A stretch of 64,000 nt of DNA from Bacteroidales bacterium UBA5371 (GCA_002407855.1 DHPF01000017.1:1-64000), one strand, 5' to 3'. Counted from the first letter of the stretch, positions 8,249 through 17,436 are shown. The notes: generated from the letters alone by a model not told the origin. A program made the numbers and translations.

Positions 8249-9774
8249 TGAGGGCTTATAATTTTAATTGCTTTATTTATTCTTTCTATTGTCTCTTTTT
8301 TTCCTATCATACTAATTATATCGTATAGGTGTGGGCCCTTGCCTTGTCCAACCAAACAAAGACGTAATGCATTCATAATATCACCCATGTTCAATTGGTT
8401 TTCTTCAATATAATTATGGAGTTTTTCTTCTATAATGGCAGAAGAAAATGGCTCTATTGTATCTAAGAGTTCTATAATTTGGATAAGATTATTAGGCGTT
8501 GTGGGCTTCCAACGTTTCTTTATTATCTTTTCGTCATAGGCTTCTGGTGGAGTGAAAAAGAAATATCCTTGTTCCCAAAGCTCTGTTGTGAAATTGCATC
8601 TTTCTTTAATTAAACCCACAACCTCTTCTACGTAGGTTATAGGCAAATTAAAACCTTTTTCTATTAAGGTTTGATTAAAATTCTTCGCCAATTCGCTGTT
8701 TTGAGTCATTTGAATGTATTGATGGTTAAACCATTTAGCCTTATCTAAGTCAAATTTAGCCCCTGCTTTGCTTATTTTTTCTATTGAGAATAGGCTAATC
8801 AATTCCTCCATTGTAAATATCTCCTGCTCAATACCTGCATTCCATCCAAGCAATGCCAAGAAATTGATTACGGCTTTTGGTATATAGCCTTTTTCTCTAT
8901 ATCCTGATGATATTTCGTTTGTTTTTGGGTCGTGCCATTCCAATGGAAATACTGGGAATCCTAATCTATCACCATCTCTTTTACTAAGTTTACCATTTCC
9001 ATCAGGCTTTAATAAAAGTGGTAAGTGAGCAAATTCAGGCATAGTTTCTTCCCAGCCAAAAGCTTTATAGAGCATAACATGCAAAGGACAAGATGGCAAC
9101 CACTCCTCTCCTCTAATAACGTGTGAAATTTGCATTAGGTGGTCGTCTACCACATTGGCTAAATGATAGGTTGGCATTCCGTCTGACTTATAAAGTACCT
9201 TGTCATCTAAGAGATTTGTATTCATTATTACCTCTTTTCGTATCATATCATTTATATGCACTTCGGTGTTTTCTGGAAACTTAAAGCGTACAACATAAGG
9301 GGTATTTGAATCTAAGAGTTCTTTGACCTGATTACTTGATAATGTAAGAGAGTTTCGCATATTGCTACGGGTTTGGCAGTCATATTGAAAATTTTTCTTT
9401 TGTGCTTCAAAATCTTTTCTTACTACATCTAATTCTTCTGGGGTATCAAAGGCATAGTATGCCCAATCTTTATCAATAAGTTCCTGAGCATATTTTTTGT
9501 ATATTGATTTCCTATCACTTTGGCGGTAAGGTGCGAAATCGCCCCCTATACCAACTCCTTCGTCGAATTCAATCCCAAGCCATTGAAAAGCTTCTATTAT
9601 ATATTCTTCGGCTCCTTCAACAAAGCGTGTTTGATCAGTATCTTCTATTCTAAGGATAAACTTTCCTTTGTTTTGTTTTGCAAATAAATAATTGTATAAT
9701 GCTGTTCTGACTCCGCCTATGTGCAGAGGTCCTGTTGGAGATGGTGCAAATCTTACTCTAACTTCTTTTTTCAT
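8245..9774 (-). CDS. gltX: Glutamyl-tRNA synthetase
   Basis: A class I aminoacyl-tRNA synthetase that charges tRNA-Glu. Residues near the start, VRVRFAPSPTGPLHIGG, hold the HIGH-type motif (HIGG). GKLSKRDGDRLG is the KMSKS-type loop. The start at 9774 gives 509 residues and places the family's first strand at residue 3. A 40-codon upstream extension exists in frame, but it would run through the promoter at 9801-9833 and is rejected. DUF2520 overlaps its 3' end. Confidence 0.96.
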   Translation of the reverse strand: MKKEVRVRFAPSPTGPLHIGGVRTALYNYLFAKQNKGKFILRIEDTDQTRFVEGAEEYIIEAFQWLGIEFDEGVGIGGDFAPYRQSDRKSIYKKYAQELIDKDWAYYAFDTPEELDVVRKDFEAQKKNFQYDCQTRSNMRNSLTLSSNQVKELLDSNTPYVVRFKFPENTEVHINDMIRKEVIMNTNLLDDKVLYKSDGMPTYHLANVVDDHLMQISHVIRGEEWLPSCPLHVMLYKAFGWEETMPEFAHLPLLLKPDGNGKLSKRDGDRLGFPVFPLEWHDPKTNEISSGYREKGYIPKAVINFLALLGWNAGIEQEIFTMEELISLFSIEKISKAGAKFDLDKAKWFNHQYIQMTQNSELAKNFNQTLIEKGFNLPITYVEEVVGLIKERCNFTTELWEQGYFFFTPPEAYDEKIIKKRWKPTTPNNLIQIIELLDTIEPFSSAIIEEKLHNYIEENQLNMGDIMNALRLCLVGQGKGPHLYDIISMIGKKETIERINKAIKIISPQ

Positions 9775-9800
9775 ATCTTTATTTCTTTTATTCAAGAGGA

Positions 9801-9833
9801 CAAAAGTACTATTTTTTCGGTGAAGAGGCAAAA
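9801..9833 (-). promoter_or_regulatory. Promoter of gltX (TTTTG / TACTTTTG)
   Basis: On the minus strand TTTTG (9829-9833) is followed after 20 nt by TACTTTTG (9801-9808). This fits the Bacteroidetes -33 TTTG and -7 TAnnTTTG pattern with near-canonical spacing. The predicted start near 9794 gives a leader of about 20 nt and excludes the longer gltX reading. Confidence 0.7.
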
Positions 9834-9879
9834 ATATATGTCTTTTTGATAGGTTATAGGACTTAAAGATTAGGCTTCC

Positions 9880-9980
9880 ATAAATTAGAATCAAGTTCTA
9901 AAAATTTAGAATCAAGTTTCAAGAAATTAGAATCAAGAGATAGAAAATTAGAATCAAGTTTCAAGAAAACAGGATTAGAT
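9880..9980. repeat. AGAATC array with 21-bp units, copy 3
   Basis: AGAATC at 9887, 9908, 9929 and 9950, plus AGGATT at 9971, all 21 bp apart. Spacers include AAGTTCTAAAAATTT, AAGTTTCAAGAAATT and AAGAGATAGAAAATT. It sits between the divergent gltX and ABC-operon promoters; the remainder of this 400-base gap is AT-rich with no other structure I can see. Confidence 0.9.
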
Positions 9981-10114
9981 TATGGTTTTGTATTTCTTTT
10001 TTAGAGCTATTATACTTAAAATAGGAAATAATTAATCTTTAATTTAATACGCTTAAATACAATATTTTAAAGAGCAAATCCTAATTTCAGCAGAGTTAAA
10101 GTTTGTTAAAAAAC

Positions 10115-10145
10115 TTGACAAAGAAGATAAAGTGATATACTTTTG
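10115..10145 (+). promoter_or_regulatory. Promoter of the ABC/GntR/receptor operon
   Basis: TTGAC at 10115-10119 and TACTTTTG at 10138-10145, separated by 18 nt. The -7 box is exact. Transcription would start near 10150, about 27 nt before the ATPase ATG. The GntR protein encoded in the operon is the obvious candidate repressor, but I see no clear palindromic operator overlapping the box. Confidence 0.65.
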
Positions 10146-10176
10146 CAGTGTATTAATAAACTAACACAGCAATACA

Positions 10177-11037
10177 ATGATTAAGTTAAATGATTTAAAA
10201 TTTTCTTACAAAAAGAATAAACTTGTAATTAATGATGTAAACCTAAATATTGAAAAAGGGTACATCCATGGTTTATTAGGTAAAAATGGAACGGGGAAAA
10301 CCACTCTTTTGAAGTTAATTGCAGGTCTTTTATTCCCCGATAGCGGAAAAATAGAAGTAATGGGATTTAATCCAATGAAGCGTCAGGTGGGTTTTCTCTC
10401 TGATGTGTTTTTCCTGCCCGAAGAATTTGAGGTTTACAAAATGAGTATTGAGAATTACGTTAAAATTCACTCCAAATTCTATCCTAATTTCTCAATGGAG
10501 GATTTTGATTACTATTTGAACGAATTTGAAATCACTGACAAGAAAGCAAAGCTGCCTTCTTTGTCTTTTGGAACAAGGAAAAAGGTTATAATTGCTTTTG
10601 GATTGGCAACTCGTGCCAAGCTAATGATTTTGGATGAGCCAACAAATAGTTTGGATATTCCTTCAAAGACTCAGTTTAGAAAAATAATTTTAAGGGCAAT
10701 GAATGAGGAGACTTCAATAATTATCTCAACACATCAAGTTAGGGATTTACATAACTTGATTGATAGTATAATTATTTTAGATAATGGGAATATCTTACTT
10801 AATGCTTCTAATCAAGAAATTACATCCAAACTATTCTTTGGAGTTTCCCAATCAATAGATTCTGAAACTGGAATTTTATATAATGAAGAGTCTATAAGTG
10901 GTAATGTATTTGTTAAAGAGAATACTCAAAAACAAGAATCAAATATTGATATTGAACTTCTCTTTAATTCGGTCTTTTCAAATAAAGAAAAGATAAAAGA
11001 ACTTTTTCCTAATTCAATAAACAAAGTAATAAAATAA
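10177..11037 (+). CDS. ABC transporter ATP-binding protein (YtrB-like)
   Basis: The 286-residue nucleotide-binding subunit of an ABC exporter. Walker A is GKNGTGKT (35-42), Walker B LMILDEPTNSLD (about 153-164), and the H-loop is in IISTHQVRDL. The signature motif is degenerate (LSFGTRKK in place of LSGGQ), as in YtrB/EcsA-type ATPases that act with short membrane partners. A C-terminal tail of about 70 residues after the ATPase domain is low in motifs. It is the first gene of an operon whose permease follows after 8 bp and whose GntR regulator is third, the layout of ytrA-type systems. Confidence 0.88.
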   Translation: MIKLNDLKFSYKKNKLVINDVNLNIEKGYIHGLLGKNGTGKTTLLKLIAGLLFPDSGKIEVMGFNPMKRQVGFLSDVFFLPEEFEVYKMSIENYVKIHSKFYPNFSMEDFDYYLNEFEITDKKAKLPSLSFGTRKKVIIAFGLATRAKLMILDEPTNSLDIPSKTQFRKIILRAMNEETSIIISTHQVRDLHNLIDSIIILDNGNILLNASNQEITSKLFFGVSQSIDSETGILYNEESISGNVFVKENTQKQESNIDIELLFNSVFSNKEKIKELFPNSINKVIK

Positions 11038-11045
11038 AAAACATT

Positions 11046-11753
11046 ATGGAATTTAATTTAATAAGATTTTGGTCTCTATGTAAAAGAGATTTATTAATCA
11101 ATATGAAAACCGATTTAGTTATGCTATCTCTTATGGCTATTATCTCTGGGATGATATTTGTAATGCAGTCTGATCCAAGCTTTATTCCTATGATTATAGT
11201 CTGTCTATTTCTATTTTTAGGTTTTAGAATATTTACAGAGTATCACAAGAAAGAAAGAAAGATTCAAATTTTACAACTGCCCGTTTCCAATTTGGAAAGA
11301 TTTTTAAGTGTTTTTCTAAGAGCATTTATTTATTTCCCATTACTTTTAATTGTGTTTATGTTTTTAGGAAACTTGTTAGTGGGTTTATTGCTTTATATAC
11401 TTCAAGTGAATATAGATTTTGATATAATTTTTAGCAATTCTGCCAAACTCTTTGAATACTTAGGACGACTTAGTATCAAACTCTATTTATTTATGGGTGT
11501 ACTTTTCTTTGGCTCTATCTTCTATAAAAAGAATGCAGGCATAAAGATAGGCTTACTTTTCTTTGGGGTGGTAATCTTTACAGCTATCCTGGTTGGAATA
11601 ATGATTAGTTTAATGGTAGTAGATGGACAACACATTACCCAAATAAGTGATTTTGTTATATTATCAGACTTTTACGAAAGTATAATTGGCATAATCATAT
11701 TTTTGTTTTTTATAGGGCTTTCCTATTTACGATTAACCGAAGAACAGGCATAA
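11046..11753 (+). CDS. ABC transporter membrane subunit, unknown substrate
   Basis: A 235-residue integral membrane protein with about six hydrophobic helices (residues 25-43, 47-62, 86-117, 140-160, 168-192 and 208-226). It has no recognisable substrate motif. KKERKIQILQLPVSNLERFLS resembles the cytoplasmic loop of ABC-2 type permeases that couples to the ATPase. Its position between the ATPase and the GntR regulator supports a partner role. The transported molecule is unknown. Confidence 0.7.
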   Translation: MEFNLIRFWSLCKRDLLINMKTDLVMLSLMAIISGMIFVMQSDPSFIPMIIVCLFLFLGFRIFTEYHKKERKIQILQLPVSNLERFLSVFLRAFIYFPLLLIVFMFLGNLLVGLLLYILQVNIDFDIIFSNSAKLFEYLGRLSIKLYLFMGVLFFGSIFYKKNAGIKIGLLFFGVVIFTAILVGIMISLMVVDGQHITQISDFVILSDFYESIIGIIIFLFFIGLSYLRLTEEQA

Positions 11754-11757
11754 GATA

Positions 11758-12126
11758 ATGATAACACAAGACTCAAATCCAATCTATCTAAAGCTTGCTG
11801 ACAGAATTTGTGATAATATTCTATCGGAAAGGTATAAAGAGGAGGAAAGAATTCCTTCGGTTAGAGATTTTGCAGCCGAAAGAGAAGTAAATCCAAATAC
11901 TGTTATGCGGGCTTTTGAGTGGTTGCAGCAAAAAGAAATCATATATAACAAGCGAGGCATGGGCTACTTTGTTTCACCAAAGGCTAAGAGCGTAATTGCT
12001 TCCATAAGAAAAGAGCAATTTAAAAACACCATACTACCATCAGTATTTAAAACAATGCTTTTGCTTGATATAAAAATTGAAGAAATTATTGAAGACTTTG
12101 AACAATATAAAAGAAAAGAAAAATGA
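11758..12126 (+). CDS. GntR-family transcriptional regulator, YtrA type
   Basis: A 122-residue regulator with an N-terminal winged helix (IYLKLADRICDNILS, then RIPSVRDFAAEREVNPNTVMRAFEWLQ) and only a short helical C-terminus. This is the layout of the YtrA subfamily, which lacks a large effector domain. Such proteins usually repress their own ABC-transporter operon and respond to envelope stress or antibiotics; that is family knowledge, not visible here. Its stop overlaps the next gene's start by 4 bp. Confidence 0.9.
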   Translation: MITQDSNPIYLKLADRICDNILSERYKEEERIPSVRDFAAEREVNPNTVMRAFEWLQQKEIIYNKRGMGYFVSPKAKSVIASIRKEQFKNTILPSVFKTMLLLDIKIEEIIEDFEQYKRKEK

Positions 12127-12869
12127 AGACAAGTATAAAAATAGGGGTTATAATAACGTATATAATAGCTATTATTACAACAAGTTCGTGTGATAAATTT
12201 AATAATGTTAAATTTATAGAAAACTCAGGAACGTCTCAAATCCTCACAAAGCAACTCCCTTTCTTTGAAGAGGTAAAAGTAAGTGGGATGTTTGATGTTG
12301 ATTTGAAAATAGGCGAATCTTACCAAATTACAATTAATTCAGATACTAATATCACTCCCTACATAATCGCAGGAGTTAAAGATGAAATTCTTTACATAAA
12401 ACTCAAAGAAAACATTTCCTATTCTTCTTCTGCATTAAAAATAACCATAACTTCTCCAAACTATAAAGAGATTCAAGCAGCTGGAAGTAGCAATATTAAT
12501 TTGGTGGATTTGGAAACCAAAGAACTTAGTATAGATATGTCGGGGGCAAGCTCAATGAAAGGGGGACTAATTGCAGAGGATATAGAAATTGACCTAAGTG
12601 GGTCATCTTTGATTGAAATAAGAGGTAAAGCAAACTTACTTAAAGCCGATTTGAGTGGTGCAAGCGCATTTTTTGCAAAGGATTTTGTGATAAATACCCT
12701 AAATGCAGATTTGTCTGGTTCAAGTGTGATTGATGACATATTGATAATAGATACCTTGATTTCTGATGTGTCGGGAGCAAGTATGATAAAATATAGAGGC
12801 AACTTAAAGTACATTAATAATGATGTATCTTCAGCCTCAGTGGTTACAAAAATAGAAAATAATAATTAA
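12123..12869 (+). CDS. DUF2807 'head GIN domain' lipoprotein
   Basis: 248 residues. A signal peptide ends at a lipobox-like TTSSC, so it is probably an envelope lipoprotein. The rest is a right-handed repetitive beta structure: DLSGSSLIEIRG, DLSGASAFFAKD, DLSGSSVIDDIL and DVSGASMIKYRG recur every 20 or so residues, the hallmark of DUF2807. These domains are common in Bacteroidetes; their binding partner is unknown. Translationally coupled to the GntR gene (ATGA overlap), which suggests co-regulation with the transporter. Confidence 0.87.
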   Translation: MKTSIKIGVIITYIIAIITTSSCDKFNNVKFIENSGTSQILTKQLPFFEEVKVSGMFDVDLKIGESYQITINSDTNITPYIIAGVKDEILYIKLKENISYSSSALKITITSPNYKEIQAAGSSNINLVDLETKELSIDMSGASSMKGGLIAEDIEIDLSGSSLIEIRGKANLLKADLSGASAFFAKDFVINTLNADLSGSSVIDDILIIDTLISDVSGASMIKYRGNLKYINNDVSSASVVTKIENNN

Positions 12870-12882
12870 AAACATAAGAATC

Positions 12883-13083
12883 ATGAAATTTAGGTTAAGC
12901 ACAAAAATATTTACAGCCTTTGTGGCTTTGTTTATCATTGTCATATTAATATTAAGCTATATTAGAATAGATAAAGAAATAAAATTGTATGATGACGCGT
13001 TTAAAGTAGAAAATTTAAACCAGGGACAAACTATTAGTACAGAATACACCAAAACAACTCAAATAGATGAACACTCAAATTAA
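12883..13083 (+). CDS. Small single-pass membrane protein
   Basis: A 66-residue protein with one transmembrane helix (residues 9-26, FTAFVALFIIVILILSY) and a hydrophilic C-terminal half predicted outside the cytoplasm. I do not recognise a family. It starts 13 bp after the GIN lipoprotein and its end overlaps the receptor start by 17 bp, so it is a coupled member of the operon rather than a chance frame. Confidence 0.6.
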   Translation: MKFRLSTKIFTAFVALFIIVILILSYIRIDKEIKLYDDAFKVENLNQGQTISTEYTKTTQIDEHSN

Positions 13084-15577
13084 ATCCCAAAAACCTAACT
13101 CTCTTTTCTTTAAAATTTCACTTAGTCTTATAATTCTTCTTTCTATAACAGGTGGACTTATGGCTCAAAATCATACCATTAAAGGAAGACTTGTGGATAA
13201 AATATCTAATGAGAGTTTGATGTATGCAAATTGCGTTTTGTATAGTGCAAAGGATACTATAAACCCAATTAAAGGAGTTGCCTCAGATACTAATGGGAAT
13301 TTCCTCTTTACAAATGTTGGGAAAATGGATCTTCGTTTGGAGTTTTCCTTTGTTGGTTATAAAAAATTAGTTCTTGATTTCAAATCTTCAGAACTTAGTT
13401 CTAATCTCCTTGATATTGGGACTATTGCATTAGAGATGGAGGGTGAGGGACTTGGTGAAATTGAGGTCGTTGCAATGAAGGACAGGATTAAATTAGATGC
13501 TGAGAAGATGACCTTAAATGTTGACCCTACAACAGCTCAAAGCGTTACTAACGCCTTTGAATTACTTAAAAAAACACCTGGTGTTGCAATAGATAACGAG
13601 GATAATCTTAAGCTTAATGGCAAAACAGGAGTTCTGTTTCAGTTTGGTGGAAGGGATATGAAGCTTCCTTGGAAAAGCCTTGTTCAAATCCTAAAAGCAA
13701 CTCCTGCAACCCTTATTGAAAAGATTGAAATTATGGCAAATCCTTCTGCTAAATACGACGCCGAAGGTGTTGGAGGAATAATAAATCTTATATTTAAGCA
13801 GGACAAAAATGAAGGGTTGAGTCTCTCTGTTGGAACAAATGCTTACTATTCTAATGAGCTTTCTTTGATGGGCGATATTAATATAAGCCAAGTAACAAAG
13901 AAGTTTACCAATACATTCTCTTTTTCTGCGAGCAATTGGAAGCAAAGAATGGAGCAGATGCAAAAGCGAAAAATGGGCTTTGGAAACGATAGTATCTTCA
14001 TAACTTCTAAAGGAGACAATATGTTTAATTCACAAGATTACACTCTTAATGTTGGTTCGGACTATCAAATAAATAAGCACAATTCCATAGGACTAAACCT
14101 AACGTATAGCAAAAGTAAAATGCCACTTACAGAGAACATAACCAAAACAATGTTCACTACCTTAATGAATGGAATAAGAACAGATTCTCTAAGATATGAG
14201 AACAACGAAAGTTTGTCTTCTAATATGGATAACTATATTGTAAATCTTAACTACCAAAGGAAATTGGATACTCTTGGAGGTAAATTAAGTGCCAACTTTG
14301 ACTTTATTCATAACCTTTCTGACAATCTCTCGGCATCCAATACTTCATATTATAATCTGCTTATAAATCAAAATTTGCCCTACAAAATAGAAAGCCTTAA
14401 CAATATAACGGAAAGCTCATACAACTCCTATGTCTTTCGTACGGACTATCTAAAATCATTTACCAAAACCCTCAAAATGGAAATTGGAGCCAAGTTAAGT
14501 TTTACAGACGTAGATAACAACTTCAAGGCAAAACTTAATGACACCAACGACTTAGGCAGAAGCAATCACTTCATTTACAAAGAAAACATCAACGCTTTAT
14601 ATGGCTCGCTTAGCAAAACATTCTCAGAAAAAACTTCCCTTTCATTGGGATTAAGAATGGAGAATGCCAATCTTGAAGGTAAGCAACAAATAGGCGACAC
14701 TTCCTTCAAGCAATCCTACACAAACCTCTTCCCAAATCTATCTTTCTCTCATTCTCCAAACGATAAGAACTCCTTTACATTCTCCTACTCAATGCGAATA
14801 TCACGTCCAACATACGATAATCTCAACCCTTTCCTTGCCAAGTCAGACGACTTTTCCTACCAAACAGGAAACCCAAAGCTTCGTCCACAATACACTCATA
14901 ACTTTTCCTTACAACATTCCTTCCTCTATATGCTCTTTTCCTCACTGACCTATTCCTACACCAAAGACGTTGTTTCGCAGATGCCAATACCTCTTCTCAA
15001 TAGTCCAATAATATACTATATGCCTCAAAATATCTCCTCTTCTCAAAACCTCAACCTAAGCCTTTCAGCCACAATACCAATAAAATCATGGTGGATGAGC
15101 ATTGTATATTTAAGTGGTAACTACTCACAAACTACCAGCAAAGAACCATCATTGGACATAAACAACAAGGCATTATCTTTTGTTGGTTACACCTCCCAAA
15201 ACTTTACCTTACCTAAGAAATATAAGGCAGAAATCTCTGGCGTTTATGTTTCACCTGGGATTTGGGGAGTATATAAATTCAATGGTTTCTATGGAGTAAA
15301 TCTTAATTTTAGCAAACCATTCTTCAAAGAAATGCTGGTAGTAAATCTTGGAGTTCAGAACCTATTTACTGCAAAAGAGCAAGGTGGAAGTATGGAAATG
15401 GGTAATGCTATGTTTGAACTTACACATAAGGCAAGCTTTACAATGTTGAATGTTGGGCTACGATTTAACTTTGGTCAAAATCTAAATATTGATAACAAGA
15501 GGCATAGAGATGACTTTGACCAAAGAGCTTCCGGCAAACGCGAAGGCGGTGGAGTTGGTGGCGGATTAGGAATGTAG
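13067..15577 (+). CDS. Outer-membrane beta-barrel receptor (PF14905 type, TonB-dependent-like)
   Basis: 836 residues. A signal peptide ends near MAQ. It is followed by a carboxypeptidase-regulatory-like beta sandwich (HTIKGRLVDKISNESLMYAN), a plug-like segment (PTTAQSVTNAFELLKKTPGVAI ending with AKYDAEGVGGIINL) and a long C-terminal barrel. NPSAKYDAEG is typical of the 'outer membrane beta-barrel protein family' in Bacteroidetes. It is last in the operon and followed by a terminator at 15680-15717. Codon choice drifts along the gene: the second half (after about 14.4 kb) uses many more C-ending codons than the first. The ligand is unknown. Confidence 0.88.
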   Translation: MNTQIKSQKPNSLFFKISLSLIILLSITGGLMAQNHTIKGRLVDKISNESLMYANCVLYSAKDTINPIKGVASDTNGNFLFTNVGKMDLRLEFSFVGYKKLVLDFKSSELSSNLLDIGTIALEMEGEGLGEIEVVAMKDRIKLDAEKMTLNVDPTTAQSVTNAFELLKKTPGVAIDNEDNLKLNGKTGVLFQFGGRDMKLPWKSLVQILKATPATLIEKIEIMANPSAKYDAEGVGGIINLIFKQDKNEGLSLSVGTNAYYSNELSLMGDINISQVTKKFTNTFSFSASNWKQRMEQMQKRKMGFGNDSIFITSKGDNMFNSQDYTLNVGSDYQINKHNSIGLNLTYSKSKMPLTENITKTMFTTLMNGIRTDSLRYENNESLSSNMDNYIVNLNYQRKLDTLGGKLSANFDFIHNLSDNLSASNTSYYNLLINQNLPYKIESLNNITESSYNSYVFRTDYLKSFTKTLKMEIGAKLSFTDVDNNFKAKLNDTNDLGRSNHFIYKENINALYGSLSKTFSEKTSLSLGLRMENANLEGKQQIGDTSFKQSYTNLFPNLSFSHSPNDKNSFTFSYSMRISRPTYDNLNPFLAKSDDFSYQTGNPKLRPQYTHNFSLQHSFLYMLFSSLTYSYTKDVVSQMPIPLLNSPIIYYMPQNISSSQNLNLSLSATIPIKSWWMSIVYLSGNYSQTTSKEPSLDINNKALSFVGYTSQNFTLPKKYKAEISGVYVSPGIWGVYKFNGFYGVNLNFSKPFFKEMLVVNLGVQNLFTAKEQGGSMEMGNAMFELTHKASFTMLNVGLRFNFGQNLNIDNKRHRDDFDQRASGKREGGGVGGGLGM

Positions 15578-15603
15578 CAACACCCTAAAAACCATATTGC
15601 ACT

Positions 15604-15668
15604 GGAATCAAAAGACAAAAAATTATCTCTTAGTTTTAAAAAATTAGAATCAAAAGATAATTTATTGA
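15604..15668. repeat. AGAATC array with 21-bp units, copy 4 (decayed)
   Basis: GGAATC at 15604, ATCTCT at 15625 and AGAATC at 15646 keep the 21-bp step, with AAAAGACAAAAAATT-type spacers. It lies between the receptor stop and its terminator. Confidence 0.75.
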
Positions 15669-15679
15669 AATAAGGAATG

Positions 15680-15720
15680 AATAAAGGCTTTGTTTTTTAA
15701 AAGACAAAGCCTTTATTATT
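15680..15720 (+). terminator. Hairpin terminator after the receptor operon
   Basis: The 14-bp arms AATAAAGGCTTTGT (15680-15693) and ACAAAGCCTTTATT (15704-15717) are exact complements around a 10-nt loop. The T tract after the stem is weak (ATT), so termination efficiency is uncertain. Confidence 0.7.
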
Positions 15721-15762
15721 AAAACTTAAAGCAAAAAACTTCTTTATAAAGGATAATTTATT

Positions 15763-15774
15763 TAATTTTGCCGC
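15763..15774 (+). promoter_or_regulatory. -7 box abutting the queD start (leaderless)
   Basis: TAATTTTG (15763-15770) is followed by only 4 nt and then the ATG at 15775. If this box is used, transcription begins at or next to the A of the start codon. The catalytic His and Cys of QueD lie close to the N-terminus, so no later start is possible. I see no good -33 element. Confidence 0.55.
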
Positions 15775-16218
15775 ATGAAAATAAGATTAACCAAGGAGTT
15801 TAACTTTGAAATGTCGCATGTTCTTCATAATTATGACGGATTGTGTAAGAATATTCACGGGCATAGTTATAGGTTATTTGTTACCGTTATGGGTGAGCCT
15901 ATCAACGATAAGAATAATCCTAAAAATGGTATGGTGATGGACTTTGGAAATCTAAAAACTATTGTTTTTAGTGAGATTGTGGATAGAATGGATCATGCCT
16001 TGGTTGTTCCAAAGGATTCTGAAATGCGTTCTTTCTTAAATCAATGCAATACTAAACTCGTGATTACAGACTATCAGCCTACCTGCGAAAACCTTCTTAT
16101 TGACTTTGCCAAAAGGATTTCTACACAATTACCTAATGGAGTAAAGCTGGCAAGGCTTTGTTTATACGAAACAGCTTCTTCATACGCCGAATGGTTATAT
16201 GAGGATAATGACTTATAA
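15775..16218 (+). CDS. queD: 6-carboxy-tetrahydropterin synthase QueD (PTPS family)
   Basis: A 147-residue tunnel-fold enzyme that converts 7,8-dihydroneopterin triphosphate to 6-carboxy-tetrahydropterin for queuosine. Zinc ligands are the His in FEMSHVLH and the two in HGHSY; the catalytic Cys is in LCKNIHGH. MVMDFGNLK and RMDHALVV carry the Asp/His pair, and Glu of LYETASSYAEW anchors the pterin. The PTPS family also includes 6-pyruvoyl enzymes, but the Cys-xxx-HGH pattern favours QueD. No queC, queE or queF is next to it; an AI-2E family transporter follows after 14 bp. Confidence 0.88.
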   Translation: MKIRLTKEFNFEMSHVLHNYDGLCKNIHGHSYRLFVTVMGEPINDKNNPKNGMVMDFGNLKTIVFSEIVDRMDHALVVPKDSEMRSFLNQCNTKLVITDYQPTCENLLIDFAKRISTQLPNGVKLARLCLYETASSYAEWLYEDNDL

Positions 16219-16232
16219 AGAAAAGGGTATTT

Positions 16233-17348
16233 ATGGATAATAGTAAGTTTCAGTTTCCAACAATAGCTAAGTGGATTATTTCTTTACTTGGGATTGCATT
16301 GGTGATTTATGCCCTATGGTATTTCCGTTTCTTAGTTATTTGCTTTGCAATTGCGGTGGTTCTATCCTTTATGGGACGTCCCTTAATGAAGGTTTTAGGG
16401 AAAATACACTATAAGAAATTCCATATTGGTAACATTTTATCAACAACAATAACTCTTGCAGCCCTTATTCTTATTATTGCAACAGCTTTCTATATCTTAG
16501 TACCTCTTATTATCTCACAAGCAATGAATTTTGCTAACTTGGATATGTATCAGATTGCAGACTACTACGCCGAACCTATCAGCAAAATAGAAGCATTCCT
16601 TCATGAGTATCAGCTAATGCCTGTTAATACTAATTTGGAAACCCTTATCTCTAACAAGATTTTGAGTATGTTCCAGATGTTCCAACTCACAGATATTGCA
16701 GATTTAGTATTAAGCCTTAGCGGTAAAATTATTATGGGGATATTTATAGTATTATTCTTTACCTTCTTTATGATTAAGGATGCTCATTTGCTTTATAATG
16801 CAATAATAGGAATAACTCCTGACAAATATATAGATGAGGTTGAAAGAATAATAACTAATGCCAAAAATCTTATTTCAAGATACTTCATAGGTATCTTTAT
16901 TGAAATCATTATAATGATAGCTCTTCTATCAATTGGCTTCTACTTTGTAGGCTTTTCAAACGTAATTTTGATTGCCTCCATCTGCGGAGTTATGGTCATT
17001 TTACCATACATCGGAGTTATTATTGGTGGGGCAATGGGATTAATAATTACCATTACAGGCTTCCTTAGCTCCGACCCTTCAATGAGTATTGCTCCGATAA
17101 TTATCAAGTTTGTTGCCGTCTTTGCAATAGTAAAACTTATTGATGACTTCATTTTGCAGCCCTTCATCTACTCCAAAAGCGTAAAGGCTCATCCTCTCGA
17201 AATCTTTGTTGTAATACTTATGGCAGGAGAAATTGGAGGAGTTTTAGGAATGATACTCGCTATCCCAACCTACACTTTTCTCAGAATTATCGCAAAGGAA
17301 TTCCTCTCTAAATGGAAGTTTGTTCAGAGGATTACTAAGGATATTTAG
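16233..17348 (+). CDS. AI-2E family transporter
   Basis: A 371-residue polytopic membrane protein (PF01594) with about seven or eight helices. The first pair lies at residues 14-46. The conserved C-terminal block (GVMVILPYIGVIIGGAMG, then IDDFILQPFIYSKSVKAHPLEIFVVILMAGEIGGVLGMILAIP) is diagnostic, with the QP-F-Y-S-k-x-v-x-hP motif. Family members range from AI-2 exporter TqsA to Na+/H+ antiporters, so the substrate cannot be assigned. It probably shares a transcript with queD and converges on folK. Confidence 0.9.
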   Translation: MDNSKFQFPTIAKWIISLLGIALVIYALWYFRFLVICFAIAVVLSFMGRPLMKVLGKIHYKKFHIGNILSTTITLAALILIIATAFYILVPLIISQAMNFANLDMYQIADYYAEPISKIEAFLHEYQLMPVNTNLETLISNKILSMFQMFQLTDIADLVLSLSGKIIMGIFIVLFFTFFMIKDAHLLYNAIIGITPDKYIDEVERIITNAKNLISRYFIGIFIEIIIMIALLSIGFYFVGFSNVILIASICGVMVILPYIGVIIGGAMGLIITITGFLSSDPSMSIAPIIIKFVAVFAIVKLIDDFILQPFIYSKSVKAHPLEIFVVILMAGEIGGVLGMILAIPTYTFLRIIAKEFLSKWKFVQRITKDI

Positions 17349-17436
17349 TCTTTTAAGCCACTAATCTTTAATCTTTACTCAATTATTATCATCGCAAAAC
17401 CAAAACAAAAAACCATAATACCCTCCAACATTTAAG

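Noticed and set aside
9775..9894. 40-residue N-terminal extension of GltX
   Set aside because: It crosses the promoter at 9801-9833, and the conserved N-terminus starts directly after the ATG at 9774.
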